The notes below the pieces were generated by a model. The model was not told where the DNA came from and ran no database searches. It worked only from the letters and a program-made list of their open reading frames with translations. Position numbers and translations under genes: made by a program. Below are positions 31,459-42,800 of a stretch of DNA of 64,000 nucleotides, one piece after another. Location of the stretch: contig OX463813.1 in NCBI GenBank assembly GCA_949825045.1, positions 1,922,001-1,986,000 of the forward strand. The letters run 5' to 3'. This stretch comes from Argyresthia goedartella (taxonomy: Eukaryota > Arthropoda > Insecta > Lepidoptera > Argyresthiidae). Within the stretch, counting starts at the first letter, position 1. Each line of letters begins with the position of its first letter.

Positions 31459-31810
31459 TTAAGGTTGAACGTCACGGTATGGGTGGGAATTTAAAATGTT
31501 AGCTGTTTTTTCAACTTTGTGATTAAATAAACCTTGTGACTTTTTATCAATTTACTCGATTCGCGAAAGTGAGCACTGTTTCACGTATCAATATCCTAAA
31601 ATAAAGCAATAATTTTAGACACTTGTCGAAATTCGTTAAAAGAACGTGTTAAAATGAATTTACACAAGTATTTACAATTGAATGCTTTATTCTAAGATAT
31701 TGAGACATATTAGACGTGTAACAGTGTTTTTCTATCGCGGCTTATTCACAAAGTTGAAAAAACAGCCAAAATTTTAAAATTCCCATCCGAACCGTGACGT
31801 TCAACCTTAA
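31459..31810. mobile_element. TTAA-flanked MITE with ~150-bp arms
   Basis: GGTTGAACGTCACGG at 31463 and its complement CCGTGACGTTCAACC ending at 31806 are each flanked by TTAA (31459-31462 and 31807-31810). The arms match, imperfectly, almost to the middle (GCTGTTTTTTCAACTTTGTG in both). TTAA target sites suggest piggyBac-type mobilisation, but the ends do not begin CCC, so the superfamily is open. Confidence 0.8.
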
Positions 31811-32635
31811 GTAATCTATCTGTTTTAGTACTGCAAACATGGTATAATCCGTTATACAGAATGTAACAGAAAAGTGTCGTCATATTTCAGAGAGTTGTTA
31901 GACTTTTCACTGTGAAACCGACTTGAAAGCAATTTATTTTTAACTTTGGTCAGCTGAAAGGAAAAGTGAAAAATAAAGTGAAGTACATAGTAATAGCATA
32001 TTATCAAAGTTAATAATCTGTCTCAAGACATATTCAAGGCTTTTAGCAAATTTTATTATTAAGATTTACCCACTCCAATTATTCAGTTATCATGCAATAG
32101 CAGTCATCCTCATCATTCACATCATAATATCAAAAATTACAGGTGCTACACCAGTTGTAATTGTCATTGTAAGATGTCAGTACCACCTGATTGTCATTAA
32201 AATCGTACATAAGGTGAGGCACTTTATTTATAGGTATTTCACTATAAAACTTGCAAATTATTTTAAAACTAAATGTGTGCTAACCATGGCCAAACAACCT
32301 CTTTAATAGCCAGAAAATAAAATTCTCCTCTCACTAACTCGTCACTGACATCGTAAACGACCACCATTTTTCAATATTGATAAAACGCAACTGAACCATG
32401 GTTGAAACAAACTGAATATCGAAAATCTTAGATTATCAAAGTGATTCCAGGATCCACTTAGAACTCCGGACTTTTTCCTTTACACTTTAGAAACTTTGCT
32501 AATATATATATATATATATTTACAAAAGGCTCATTTTATTACAATTTAACACACACCATAAAAAAACTAACAGATATTTACAGAATGAACATTAATTAAT
32601 ATTTAATGACAATATTTAGGTATTAGATTATAGCT
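31811..32635. other. Unassigned AT-rich stretch
   Basis: No gene. A TA microsatellite lies at about 32500-32519. Confidence 0.4.
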
Positions 32636-32895
32636 AAACCAGCTAAAATGGGACTGGGCGGGCCATGTTGCTCGGATGCTGCCAAATAGCTGGGCTTAGA
32701 GAGCCACAGACTGGCTCCCAGAAAATGCAAAGAGAAAGCGTGGCCGACCCAGGAAGAGATGGAGTGATGAGTTGGGTCTATGGGACAAGGAGTGGAGGGA
32801 GACCGCTCAGGATCGGATAGAGTGGAAGAGGGGGAGAGAGGCCTTTGCCCAGCAGTGGGACATGGTGGGCTCGTAAAAAATAAATAATAATAATA
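32636..32895 (+). pseudogene. RTE-type ORF2 C-terminal end with AAT tail
   Basis: The frame reads KLKWDWAGHVARM, ATDWLPENAKRKRGRPRKRW, SDELGLWDKEWRETAQDRIE and WKRGREAFAQQWD then a stop, the typical C-terminus of RTE retrotransposon proteins (WAGHxxR, RGRPxxRW, AQDR). One stop after SWA breaks it. The AATAAT tail at 32876-32898 fits an RTE 3' end. Only about 75 codons remain, from strong 5' truncation. Confidence 0.8.
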
Positions 32896-33129
32896 ATAAG
32901 TATAGCTATCATAATATATTTGTTAATTAGGGAATTAGTATTTAATTTTTAAATTCTAATTGGACTACAAATATTAAAATAAAAAGTTTCAGACATAGAA
33001 AATCGAACAGAATGGCTCGTCTAAAGCTATCATAATATCAAAGTTAATAAGGGAATTATTAGTAGGTATATATTTAGTAGTACTACAAATATTTTATTTA
33101 CATAAGTATGTATAAATACATAATATATA

Positions 33130-33615
33130 TTAATATATATAAATTTAAATTCAATATTTTGTAAGGCCTCTACCTGCAGCTATGACCGCATTACACCTAT
33201 TCCGCATCGAGCCTACAAGGATTTCGCACAGCTTCCCACGAAACGAGTCCCACACGCGGTTAACGCGACTAGATTATCTCTGTTACGCTCAATAGCATGG
33301 TCCCATCTTTGCACCGTGATGCCCCATAGATTTACGATCAGGTTTAAGTCTGGGGACCAGGCAGGCCATGGCGCGGTCCACAAATTTGGTGGATGCTCCA
33401 TCCAATGTTGCATCAAGCGATATTTGTGTAAAGGACAGGTGTACTGGATAAACACGATTTCCGGGACCTGTTGTTCCGGATACAAAGTTTTCACTGTGGG
33501 CAACATTGTATCTTGCAACCGTTTTAAATAGCTTTCACCGTTTGCCCTTTCCGGCAAAAAGGACAGCTCACCCGGACCGCTCGAGCTCATCCAGAAATTC
33601 AGAAGGTTCACATTA
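33130..33615 (-). pseudogene. Tc1/mariner transposase C-terminal relic
   Basis: The minus strand reads LQDTMLPTVKTLYPEQQ, then VFIQYTCPLHK, WPAWSPDLNLIVNLWG and a tail that continues in another frame as EILVGSMRNRCNAVIAAGRG. WPxxSPDLNxIxNLWG is the diagnostic motif around the last catalytic acidic residue of Tc1-type transposases. The QDNAxxH motif is degraded to QYTCPLH, losing the second catalytic Asp. A frameshift near 33215 separates the tail. No inverted ends found. Confidence 0.75.
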
Positions 33616-33639
33616 ACAGATCTAAATAATTAAGATCTC

Positions 33640-33940
33640 GCGTAAAAACTAGCGTGCGTCAAGGTTCCATATTAGGTCCGTTCTTATTTTTGGTCTTTAT
33701 AACACAATCTACAACAAATTGTGAATCATCAATTTGTTGTAGATAGCGTTATTTGCTGATGATACATTTCTTATATTTAAAGTAGATCGACACTAACAGA
33801 ACTTTATAACCTCCGCAGTCGTGACTCCATGAGGGAACTGTTTAAAGAATTTAGCAATATGATTGTCTCGTGTCTATCTATTCATAAAACTATCTTGTAC
33901 GTTAGCCAGAACATAAATAGTTTCACTTAAAATGTTAAGA
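33640..33940 (+). pseudogene. Internally deleted Jockey-type RT relic
   Basis: SVRQGSILGPFLFLVF is followed by unrelated short sequence, then IALFADDTFLIFKVDRH, and directly afterwards SRDSMRELFKEF and YVSQNINSFT. The last two motifs normally lie about 150 residues further on, so the region between palm and C-terminal domain is deleted. An inverted pair around ACAACAAATTG lies between the two palm motifs. Confidence 0.65.
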
Positions 33941-34439
33941 CGCTGATTAAATAAATATGGGGTGCTGTTTTCATGTGTTTTTCAGGAAATACTGGGCAAA
34001 TCGTAATTAATTTCTGGTATATGTAATTTGACTATATAATCTAGAGATTCTTAATTGGAAAACATGTTTGGATAAAATTTTCTCGATAGAAAATAAATAC
34101 AAAGTCAACCCTTTTTTTATGGTTTTATCCTATTACACCGCAGTAGTAAGTGAATATGACTCTCTGATAATTGCAATATATGAACAATTGTTATTTCTAA
34201 CGATTTTCAATTTGAAAGTTAATTCCCTGAAATAGTTTATTTTTTATGATTTTTTTTTACGTTTTGGCGCTTACGTTGTTTCAGATTAGTCGCGAGTGCA
34301 TTATTGGCATCCCGCTTTTTCTTATTCGCGAGTAATTATTGCATCTCACTTCCACTCGACAGCGCATTTTTATTCCATCATCGCCTTAACAGGCACAAGT
34401 AAAATAATATAAGAAGCGGAGATAAATATGACCAACCTT
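33941..34439. other. Unassigned AT-rich stretch
   Basis: Nothing recognised. Confidence 0.4.
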
Positions 34440-34605
34440 ACTATAGACTAGCTAAAGTTATAAATTCATTTGTGGGTCTAAGTATACAGTTCTATAACAA
34501 AATACTGGAAGAGATAGAAAAAAAATCAAAGAAGAAATTTAAAGCATATTATAGGTTAGATGATTTCATTTAGGCGTAGCACAAGAACCACGCACATGTT
34601 TTTAG
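34440..34605 (+). pseudogene. Jockey-type ORF2 extreme C-terminus relic
   Basis: INSFVGLSIQFYNKILEEIE, KKSKKKFKAYYRLDDFI resembles the C-terminal FYNKIPxEIxN ... KKFK ... YY motif seen at 19.1, 37.9 and 1.4 kb. It lies 500 bp downstream of the RT relic at 33.6 kb and may be part of the same decayed copy. Confidence 0.5.
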
Positions 34606-35611
34606 CAAAAGACCTATTTTAAGACTAAAAGAAAAGTAGGCCGTCTTGCAGAGTATGAGTTTCAGTTTCAGAGTACCGAAGCAGTAGATTTTCTTGCATT
34701 ATAGAATCCAATGACATTCATAAGAATCTATTTTGAAATAAATGTTTTGAAGTATGAAGTTTGATTGAGCGTTGGTTAATGAATAAATTTAGATTTTTCT
34801 TATCATAATTGACTCAGAGCTTCCTTTGCTTTTATGTTAGTTTCATTTGCGTGAAAGAAATAAAACATTAAGAGATTGTGAATTACGAATACTGGAAATG
34901 TTCTAATATAGTAATATTGAAAGGTGTACGGTCGGCAAGATTATTTTAAATATTTAGGTACTACTAGCCTAAATACTTTCTAATTATTTATTACGGAGGC
35001 GTTATTCAAGCTGTGGTCATGAATAATAACGTAGAAGGAGAAGCAGAATCATTAGTTTGGAAAATGTTTGTTCCATGTTCCATTATTATGTTACAATAAA
35101 GGATTTACAAAGACTTTAAATACAAGTGTTTTGTTTTCTAAAAACAAACACAGCCATGTCTCTGCCACTCGGAATGGGAAAAGGCGTGACACTTAGTTGT
35201 TGTTGCTATTTTATTTTGCTAACCCTAAGTCAGTCTTTTAACGAGGACAAAAGTGTGCGATCCAATGTGAGATACTATACGTTTTATTGTTTAAAACCAT
35301 TCACTACTGCTAACTAGTCACTGAATACCACCTTTAACGCGGAGGCATAGAGTCCACAAAACTAGTCTTTTCACAGTTGTTTATTATTTTTAAAGTGGGT
35401 TCAGTTCAAGACTCGTAGTTATTAGAACTGGAAGAGAACAACCGAATGAAATCTTCTAAGGAAAAAAAATATACGCCTGCAGCACCCGTGATAAAACTGA
35501 TTTTTACTAGATCCTAAAACACAAATAAAACTCAATATTCAAAATTGCTTTATTAATTCAGATATGTTTACACGGTGACTTTTTACTCTTTGGTTAACTG
35601 TGACGACCTGT
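34606..35611. other. Unassigned stretch
   Basis: No gene. A GTCACGCCTTTTCCC motif lies on the minus strand at 35159-35190. A 63-codon frame over it is not convincing. Confidence 0.4.
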
Positions 35612-35728
35612 GTGGTGTGGTTATATGTGTTTGTTGTCGCTCTTTCTGGTTCCCACGATACAGTGTATCCTAGTGTGGGGCCAGAAGCAATGTTTGTGTC
35701 TATATGTAAATGTTTATGTTTAACTTCG
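35612..35728 (+). repeat. SINE 3' half
   Basis: GTCGCTCTTTCTGGTTCCCA followed by TATCCTAGTGTGGGGCCAGA and AATGTTTATGTTT matches the 3' half of the SINE at 52.5 kb. The tRNA-like head is missing. Confidence 0.75.
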
Positions 35729-36143
35729 GGGAATGATCGTACCTACCCGTCAATATGAACAACATTCCTCAAGATACATAGGTGCAAATGAAATAAAATA
35801 TGGGTCTTCCATAGTAACTTATACTCAGCTGAAGGGGTCAATGTACTAAGGAACGAAATTTTTGTTTCGTTTTCGACCTTATGTTTTTTCTTCATTCCCC
35901 GACATCAAAACGAATAAAAATTCACCGTGTATTTGTTTGGTATACTTATTAAACGTCATTTTTTGCTCTTTCTCTCATTGGATCACTGCGCGAGAAGAAA
36001 TGTTTTTAGATCTCTTTTAAAAATTGGCTGAGTTTAACTAATACAAATATTAAAAATTTTATTATTATAAATAATAAGAAGGAAAAATAACTTCAAAATT
36101 TTCCTACAACGAGTACTTTGTTGAGTTAGATTAACCCCATATA
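35729..36143. other. Unassigned AT-rich stretch
   Basis: Nothing recognised. Confidence 0.4.
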
Positions 36144-37320
36144 TGCCAAAAGAAATTAGATATTCAAAAACAACAAAGTTTATTCTTTATTATTGCTATC
36201 TGTCGAGCACCTATACACTTTTTCATCCGGCTAAACCACTTGGAAAATGTCAATGACTATTCTTCTTTGGGTAGGTACCTCAGATATTTCATAATTATAG
36301 GTAGCCAGGGCATCTTCTTATTTGGTTTCAAATCGATTTCCTTTTAATTTTTCATTAATTTTCAGAAACAGTTAAACATCACAGGGTACCAGGTCAGAAG
36401 AATATGGTGGGAGAGGGAGTATAGTGTCATTTTTCATACTAAAATAGTCGAGTGTTCTGGCAGAAGTGTGGTAACTGGTCAGGTGCTGGGTTCCTGACTT
36501 TGGCCGCTTATTGCACCGAGCTGACAACCCTTGTGGGGCACAAACTGTCACATACCATTCTGAGTTGACAGTTCTTTGATCTTCTAGCGCCACAGTCGCA
36601 ATATGCCCTGTCTTGCAGAAAAATGAGGCAACCATTTGTTTCTGTGTGCTTCGTGCTCGGCAATATTTTGTTGGAGTCGGTTCATCTTCAAAGCACCATA
36701 CCGCTGACTGCCGCTTTGTTTCAGGATCGTAGTTTAACAACCATGTTTCGTCACCTGTCAGTTATATTGCACACAGTTTTCTCCTCCAGCCAGCGTCGAA
36801 TTTATTTATCATAAATTTACATCAATCCACGCGGCGTTCGTGGTTTGATGTAAATAAACGCTTATGGATGGACAGTTGTCCATGAATTATGGTTTGCAGT
36901 GCTTCTGATCAAATGCTTAGATCTCGCTCAAGCTAATTTTTCGGTTCTCATGCATATTTTTTTGCACGTTTTCTTGAGTAACTGCGGTTGGCAGTCGCGC
37001 CGACTTCACCTCATCCTCAAAGCTTTCCCGCTCTCTTTTAAATTCAGAAAACCAATTAACAACAGCTGCACGAGAACATACAGACTCACCAAAATTCGTG
37101 GTTAAAAGTTCAGAACCTTCGGCTTTTACCCTTTTCATAATAAATCTAAACACAAAAATCTCGGCGACTAAGTTCCATTGTAATTGCAAATTTCCGCCAG
37201 ATTCAATCAGAAAAAAAATAAAAAGCACTATGCAGATTTCCGGAGTATTCCATTTTTTTATTTGTATATAACTGGCCAGTATCAATCAAATGAGCATGGA
37301 GTATCTAATTTATTTTGGCA
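36144..37320 (-). mobile_element. mariner-family DNA transposon relic
   Basis: The ends are inverted repeats of 22 bp with two mismatches: TGCCAAAAGAAATTAGATAT at 36144 and, on the minus strand from 37320, TGCCAAAATAAATTAGATAC. A TA lies directly left of the element; the right flank is TG, so the duplication is decayed. The length, 1177 bp, is close to a complete mariner. The transposase inside is broken. Confidence 0.8.
36250..37285 (-). pseudogene. mariner transposase, broken into several frames
   Basis: N-terminal part (37285-36917): VVNWFSEFKRERESFEDEVK, LPTAVTQENVQKN, RKISLSEI, the paired helix-turn-helix region. C-terminal part (36740-36372): LNYDPETKRQSAVWCFEDEP, STQKQMVASFFCKTGH, DYFSMKNDTILPLPPYSSDL then VPCD. 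Family members carry a catalytic Asp before the first block (DETW is readable upstream in another frame) and PHPPYSPDLAPCD at the end. The HHDNA motif is not recognisable. Multiple frameshifts; not functional. Confidence 0.8.
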
Positions 37321-37617
37321 TGGCCCTCGTAGTCCTGCCATTTAAGTTATCTTGCTCATTCATCCCTTTTTAGACTAAGTCGTTTTCACATCATTTTTAA
37401 ATTCGAATGTGTAACAAAATGTCGTAAATGTGACACAACCTTTACAGTTTTATTGACACTCTCGTTCACGACCTCTGGTGTTGCAGTCGAGGCTGCAATT
37501 TTCACTTATTCCATCCTGTCATACCAGTAGTCCGAGTATAGAACTTTTTTGACATATTTTTCCAAACTGTCAGACTGATTCCCATGATCTAAATGTTTGG
37601 ACATTTTTTTCCAAATT
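37321..37617. other. Unassigned stretch
   Basis: No feature seen in this stretch of about 300 bp. Confidence 0.4.
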
Positions 37618-37863
37618 AATCAAATCAAAATCACAATCAAAAATCATTTATTTCCATAGGATGTTGTTACATCACTTAGATCCGTCATTACATTTTTTTT
37701 TTTGGGTGAGTTCACTAACACAATGGCGGAATCTGTGGAGAAGAGCTCACCGAAGAAACTCCACAGTCGTCGCATCTTTTGCGTTTCCTTTTTTAAATAA
37801 AATATTGTCAAATTACAAAATGAATGCTAATTATATATCGAAACAGCCTGTTACTCAAACAAT

Positions 37864-38702
37864 CTATTCCCATGGACATCTGTCCTCTAAGTAATCAGAT
37901 ATCCTATAGTAACCTTTTTTATACAATTTCTGTTTTATTATTATTTTAAACTTGTCTAAAGGTAAGTTTTTAATTTCAGTAGGGACCTTATTGTAATAGC
38001 GTATACAATTGCCTTTAAAAGAATTACTAATTTTATGTAGTCGGCTTACATAAGCAACCAACTTGTCTTTATTTCTAGTATTAAAATTGTGTATATCACT
38101 GTACTTCTGAAAATTAGTTATATTTATTTTTAGATACACAAGATTGTCATAGATATATTGAGACACAAATGTCAGAATATTGATTTCTTTAAACTTTTCC
38201 CTCAGTGACACTCTAGGCCCTAATCTATAAATTGCACGAACAGCCCGTTTCTGCAGAATAAATATACTATTAGCATTCGCAGCGTGACCCCACAATAAAA
38301 TACCATAGGTCATTAGACTATGAAAGTAACTAAAGTAGACTAGTCTAGCGGTGTCTACGTCGGTAAGAGCTCTTATTTTTTTAACTGCGAACGCTGCTGA
38401 ACTCAGTCTGTTCGACAATTTATTTATATGAGGATCCCATTGTAGTTTGGCGTCTAAAGTAATGCCCAAAAAGACAGTCGACTGCACAAGGTCCAATCTC
38501 TGTCCTTTTATAAATATGTCTGTAGTTACCGGGTTCACATTGGGTAACACGAATTTAGTACATTTAGTTTTCTTTTCATTAAGTAATAAATTGTTAACAG
38601 TAAACCAGTTCACTATACTAGAGATAGCATTGTTTACCTCGTCAAAATTTGATTGCTGTCTTTTAACCTTAAATATCAAAGAAGTATCATCGGCAAACAA
38701 TA
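37864..38702 (-). pseudogene. RT C-terminal half of the outer element
   Basis: From the junction the frame reads LFADDTSLIFKVKRQ (catalytic FADD), SSIVNWFTVNNLLLNEKKTK, DLVQSTVFLGITLDAKLQWD, a GILLWG block, and the C-terminal FYNKIP-type motif here NKVPTEIKNLPLDKFK, ending at 37864. This part is fully open. The N-terminal residues encoded before FADD in the raw sequence (NKYFFIFIFIF) come from the inserted element's tail and are an artefact of the junction. Confidence 0.9.
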
Positions 38703-39147
38703 TGAAAATGAAAATGAAAATGAAAAAATATTTATTTAGCACAAAAAGGTACGGCGTAATGGAACTTAGCATCTAACATTCAGTGCATAGCTTAAACAAA
38801 ATAAACAAATTTCCAGGGGTCCCCAAACTAGGCTAGGCCTGTATCTTGGGGAACCAATTACTATTTAAACATGTGAAAATTTATAAGCTTTGGCATAAAC
38901 TTTACTAAAATAAACAAAGATAAACAAAACAAAACGAAGCAGCTTTTGGGTAGTGAGCGAAATAGGGTTATACTATTTAAAAGAAACTGCTTCACAATAA
39001 CAGAAGGAAACAGCTTCTGGGTATAAAGTATTAGTATAATATTAGTATCTGTGGTATAAAGAGAATAACAAGGTTATAAAATTTAAAAGGAACAGCTTCT
39101 AGGCTTCAAGACAAAAACAATAAAAATTACAATATATTAACAGCATA

Positions 39148-39822
39148 CTAGATTATAAACTGCTCTGTACTTTGGTAATCCAGTGTGAGAAGAAACTTTG
39201 TTATGGTTTTTTTAGCTTCCGTGATTGTGTTTGTTTTAATATCGCAGTGTTTTAATAAATTGTTGTAGATATGTGCGCTGATGAAGTTACCAAATCTACG
39301 GGCAAAAGTTGTGTTTGTACTTAGAGTAGGAATTCTAAAGACTCGCTTGCTTAGAAGGTGGTTGTACTCAGGGCTGTTCAAAGTCTTTCTGTGTGTGCTA
39401 AGACAGGTTTTTAATATAAAAAGCTTACGGACTGAGAGAACTTGCGAATCTGTGTAAAGATCGCTGGTTGGATATCTGTAGGGTTTCTTTAACATAACCT
39501 TAAGTACCGATCTCTGGGCTCTTTCTACATCAATAAGAATTGTTTTAGCCGCACTACCCCATATTGTAATACAGTAGGTCAAAAGAGATTGGCAAATGGC
39601 AGTATAGACCTGAGTAAGGATTTGTTTACTGGCAGAATTACGAAGCTTTTTCATAACTCCAATGATTTTACGGACCCTCTTTGCTAAACCAAGTACGTGG
39701 TCTTTAAAATTAAGATTCTCATCTATGCTAACGCCAAGATATTTCATAGTATGTACTCGCTCTATTTGATCGCAAGAACAGTTATTTAGTAGGATATTAT
39801 TACAGTAGTGTACTTTAAATGT
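39148..39822 (-). pseudogene. ORF2 C-terminal domain of the CR1-like element
   Basis: After the 10-bp duplication the frame reads NFTFKVHYCNNILLNNCSCD, HTMKYLGVSIDENLNFKDHV, then SASKQILTQVYTAICQSLLT, SVRKLFILKTCLSTHRK and the end FLLTLDYQSTEQF. It aligns throughout with insertion C (LKYLGVTIDNNLSF, SVRRLFMLRAATVTHR, LLTLTYEESENLM). The piece itself is open. The codons before NFTF in the raw frame belong to the inserted element. Confidence 0.85.
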
Positions 39823-39832
39823 AAAGTTAGTT

Positions 39833-42800
39833 CTTCTTCTTTTCGAGTCGACGGTCATCTCAGATACGGGCGGCCCAAAAGGCCGCAACCGCAATAGCTC
39901 GCTCGGTAGCCTTATACAGCTCCTCGTCCGTGCAGGTTGTCGGGCACGCAGGGCACCCAGTCATGTGCGCAATCGTCTGTCTCGGGTATCCACAGACGCA
40001 CGCCGTGTCTAGTTCCGAGATGATGCCCCACCTTGCCAGGTTAGCTCTGGACCTCCCCACTCCAGCTCTGAGACGGTTGAGAGATTTCCAGATTGGCCAG
40101 CTGAGCTTGTATCCTTCAGCTAGTTTCTCTTTCACGCAGTTGCTCGGGTCTGTAGGGTTCAGTCGTGACTGCCACCTGGCGAGGCGTGTAGTTTGAGCTG
40201 GTTGACTTAGCAGCTGCACTGAGTGCAGGAAGCTTTTTCTGGAACGCAGCCTGGGCCTGGCTGGTACATGGTTGAACAGGGGATGCCGTCTGTCATGTGT
40301 CTGCTTTGACTTTTCAACCGAGCTAGAGACAGATCTCCGAACCTCCGGGGGGGCTATTCCTGCTAGCTGGTACAGCTTGTCGGTTAGTGTGGGTTTCAGA
40401 CAGCCCGTTATGAATCGACATGACTCGTTCAATGCCACGTCGACCAGCTTTGCGTGCGTTGAACGTTCCCACACAGGGCAGGCGTACTCAGCCGCAGAGT
40501 AGCACAGCGCCAGAGCTGTGGTGCGCAGGACGGTTGGCTTTGCTCCCCAGGATGTCGTGGTCAGCCTCTTGAGCAGGTTGTTGCGTGTGCAAACTTTTTG
40601 TTGGGTCTTCGTGCAATGCTGCTTCATTGTCAGGCTTCTGTCTAGGATTACGCCGAGGTACTTAGGGAAACTGTTGTGGGACAGTTTTACGTCTCTCCAT
40701 GTGATGTTAAGTTCCCTTTTAGCATCCCTATTGCGGAGATGGTATGCACAGACCTCGGTTTTGGCTGGGTTTGGCTTCAGACCGTTAGCAGCATAGTATT
40801 CGCCAAGCTTGTTCAGGGAAGAGGAAATTATTCCCTCCACGCTCTCGAAGGTGTCCGATTGAGCCGCGAGTGCTAGGTCGTCAGCGTATATGAAGCTTCT
40901 GGTATCCTGTGTCCTAGGCTGGTATTTTGTATATATGTTGAACAGACTTGGCGCCAGGACACTACCCTGCGGCAATCCATTACGCTGATTTCTCCAACGG
41001 CTCTTCTGGGTTTGCAGGTTAACTTGAAACCGGCGGTTACTGAGGAGCTGTCCTACGATCTGGCAGAAGTCATAATCGCCCGTGATCTCATACAGCTTTT
41101 TAATCATTACGCTGGTGTTCACAGTGTCATAGGCCGCCGATAAATCCACGAAAGCGACACCCGTGATTTTCCCTTTCTCAAATCCATCTTCAATGTGCTG
41201 GGTCAGGCTGAGAACTTGCGATGTGCAAGACTTGCCGGGTCGGAAACCTGCCTGTTCTGGGATCAGTTTATCGTCGATGTATGGAATAAGACGGCCAAGA
41301 AGGATCCTTTCGAACAGCTTGTATAGGTGGCATAGTAGGGAGATTGGACAAAAACTTTTAGGGTCATCAACTGGTTTGCCCGGCTTGAGTAGCGCGATGA
41401 CACGGGCCTTGCGCCATTCTTTTGGGATCTTCTTGGTTTCCAGACAGTTGTTGAAAAGCCTCAGAACCCAATCCACCGTCACAGGGCCGAAATGCTTTAT
41501 CTGTTCGACAGTGAGGTCGTCGAGTCCACACGCCTTCCCGCTTTTCAGCCTTCTAATCGCGGCAATCATCTCTTCGCGGCTGAAAGCATTACTCAGGGTG
41601 TCCGTCTCGGTAGCCGGGTTCCTAAGGATCTTCCTAGCTCCTGGGAGGGGTTTAGTCTTGCCATTCAGCAGCAGTTGGTGGGCGACCTGGTTTGCAGTAA
41701 CATTTGTATATTCTCCAGAAGAGTTCTGGGTACCAGTTAGTTTCTTGATTGTAGACCAGGCTTTCTTACTGTTGTGCGTCATGTCAACCGACTCGACCAG
41801 GTCTTGCCATTTTTTCCGTCGGGTTTCACCGATACACTGCATTAGAGCTTTACCGAGGGCGGTAGTGTTTTCTGAAAAAGGGTCTCTTTCAAAGGCAGTC
41901 TGGTATTCCTGCAGAAGTCCGGCAGTGTCGCCAGTAAGTCCTAGGACATAAGATGTGGCACAGCCCCTCGGAATAGTCCTGCGCAATATTTCCTTAATCA
42001 CATCAATGAATGAGCTGTAGTTATTTGGCGTGGCCTCGATGGTGTGAATCCTGCTATCTAAAGTAGTTGCGAACTTCTCCCAATCCGCTTTGTTGAAGTT
42101 GAAACGCCTCCGGAACGGGACTATAGTAGGTTCGATTGCAGCGTTTATTTCACAGAAGATGGGTCTGTGTTGGGTGCGTGGGATCGGCCGTGCAACTCGT
42201 TTTCGGCATTGGGAGCTAATGTTTGAGCTAGCGAAGATTAAGTCTGGGTTGTATCCCCTTTTCCATCTGCCACTGTTGAAGGATGCCGGTAGCTTTGGGT
42301 CGTGGATCAGTGCAAGGTTATTGGCCTCGCTCCATTCCTCAACGGCTTCTCCATTTTCGTCCGTTTCCCTGTACCCCCATGCGACGCTATGACTATTGAA
42401 ATCTCCAGTGACAATTCTGGTTATCGTGTTGCCGAAATTGGGTGTCGCTGTGAATTGGAACGGGTTGTTGGGGGGTTTGTATACGGATGTTACAGTGGCG
42501 TCCGACAGCTCCACGGTCAGTATCTCCACATTATTGTCGTCTGTTAGGTGGGCGGACTTCACGTGCGTACCAGGTTTAGTGTAGATTGCGCTGCCGTACT
42601 TGAGATGAGGTCGTTCGATGATACGGGTCATATTCATTATATCCGGCCTCGGGTTGTCTGGGCCTCGGTGCGTTTCTTGTACGCACAAAACGTCAGTCTT
42701 ATTTATATGGCACAGCTCAGCAAGTAAAATTGCTTTGTCCGCTGAGAAGCCCTCTATATTAATAGAGAGAACTGTCAAGGCAGGCCCTGATAAGGGCCGT

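Noticed and set aside
38703..38772. N-terminal NKYFFIFIFIF extension of the RT frame at 37.9-38.7 kb
   Set aside because: It is encoded by the TGAAAA tail of the inserted CR1-like element, not by the outer element.
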